From: an uncultured bacterium
Lineage (GTDB): Bacteria; Pseudomonadota; Alphaproteobacteria; Rhodospirillales; Rhodospirillaceae
NCBI GenBank assembly: GCA_903896775.1
Contig: CAITZE010000377.1
Span: 1-8,254 of the forward strand
Direction: 5' to 3'
DNA: 8,254 nucleotides
In this document: positions 8,189 to 8,254 of the stretch, in pieces
Layout: each line of letters begins with the position of its first letter
How positions within the stretch are numbered: position 1 is the stretch's first letter
The notes under the pieces: generated by a model
What the model was told of the DNA's origin: nothing
Seen by the model: the letters and a program-made list of their open reading frames with translations, nothing else
The model's database searches: none
Program-made: the position numbers and the translations under genes

Positions 8189-8254
8189 TAAACCAATAGG
8201 ATGATGGGTGAAGTAAATAGAACTGGTGAAAGTATCGCCAAATAAATCAGCATC

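Larger units (their letters stand above)
7345..8254 (+). other. AT-rich segment with tightly packed tiny genes, probably acquired DNA
   Basis: Composition drops from about 60% to about 35% G+C within a few bases of the acnA terminator and stays low to the right edge. Codons rare in the left part (ATA, AGA, TTA) are common, A-runs are frequent, and the genes are under 100 codons, all on the plus strand, with ATGA overlaps. This is typical of phage or integrated-element gene rows. No integrase, transposase, structural phage gene, tRNA or flanking repeat is in view. A chimeric assembly join is the main alternative to an integrated element. Confidence 0.6.

Noticed and set aside
8201..8245. 14-codon frame starting at tandem ATGs after the last gene
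   Set aside because: It is too short to support, although a TAGGA-like sequence precedes it. The last 66 bases of the window otherwise show nothing recognisable.

Overview
The left 7.3 kb is GC-rich (roughly 60% G+C by eye) and carries the start of a System I cytochrome c maturation operon on the minus strand: ccmA-ccmB-ccmC-ccmD-ccmE-ccmF, with ccmF cut by the left edge. Facing away from it on the plus strand is a full-length acnA, the iron-sulphur aconitase of the TCA cycle. Gene content, composition and acnA lying beside ccmA point to an alphaproteobacterium; from memory, the same pairing occurs in Bradyrhizobium-type genomes, where the ccm genes are called cycVWZXJK. No 16S rRNA or other strict marker is present, so genus cannot be given.

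Layout: 1-1237 ccmF (partial), 1253-1780 ccmE, 1790-1969 ccmD, 1969-2709 ccmC, a 161-base gap with hairpins and an AT-rich tract, 2871-3536 ccmB, 3533-4237 ccmA, then a 361-base divergent intergenic region (4238-4598), acnA 4599-7289 and its strong intrinsic terminator at 7309-7343. The Ccm proteins form one pathway. CcmC loads haem on CcmE with help from CcmD, the CcmAB ATPase drives release of holo-CcmE, and CcmF (with CcmG/H, expected beyond the left edge) ligates haem to apocytochrome c. AcnA is metabolically separate, though both loci depend on iron and support respiration.

Right after the acnA terminator the DNA changes character. From about 7345 to the right edge it is AT-rich (roughly 35% G+C), rich in ATA and AGA codons and A-runs, and holds a tight plus-strand row of very small genes joined by ATGA stop/start overlaps: 7367-7651, 7648-7818 (doubtful), 7740-7910 and 7907-8188. 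Two encode small cysteine-cluster proteins that look like metal-binding phage or mobile-element hypotheticals. No integrase, transposase, tRNA or att repeat is visible, so the edge of an integrated element, a genomic island and an assembly junction all remain possible. This stretch is the only part that may hold something undescribed; the rest is conserved core metabolism.
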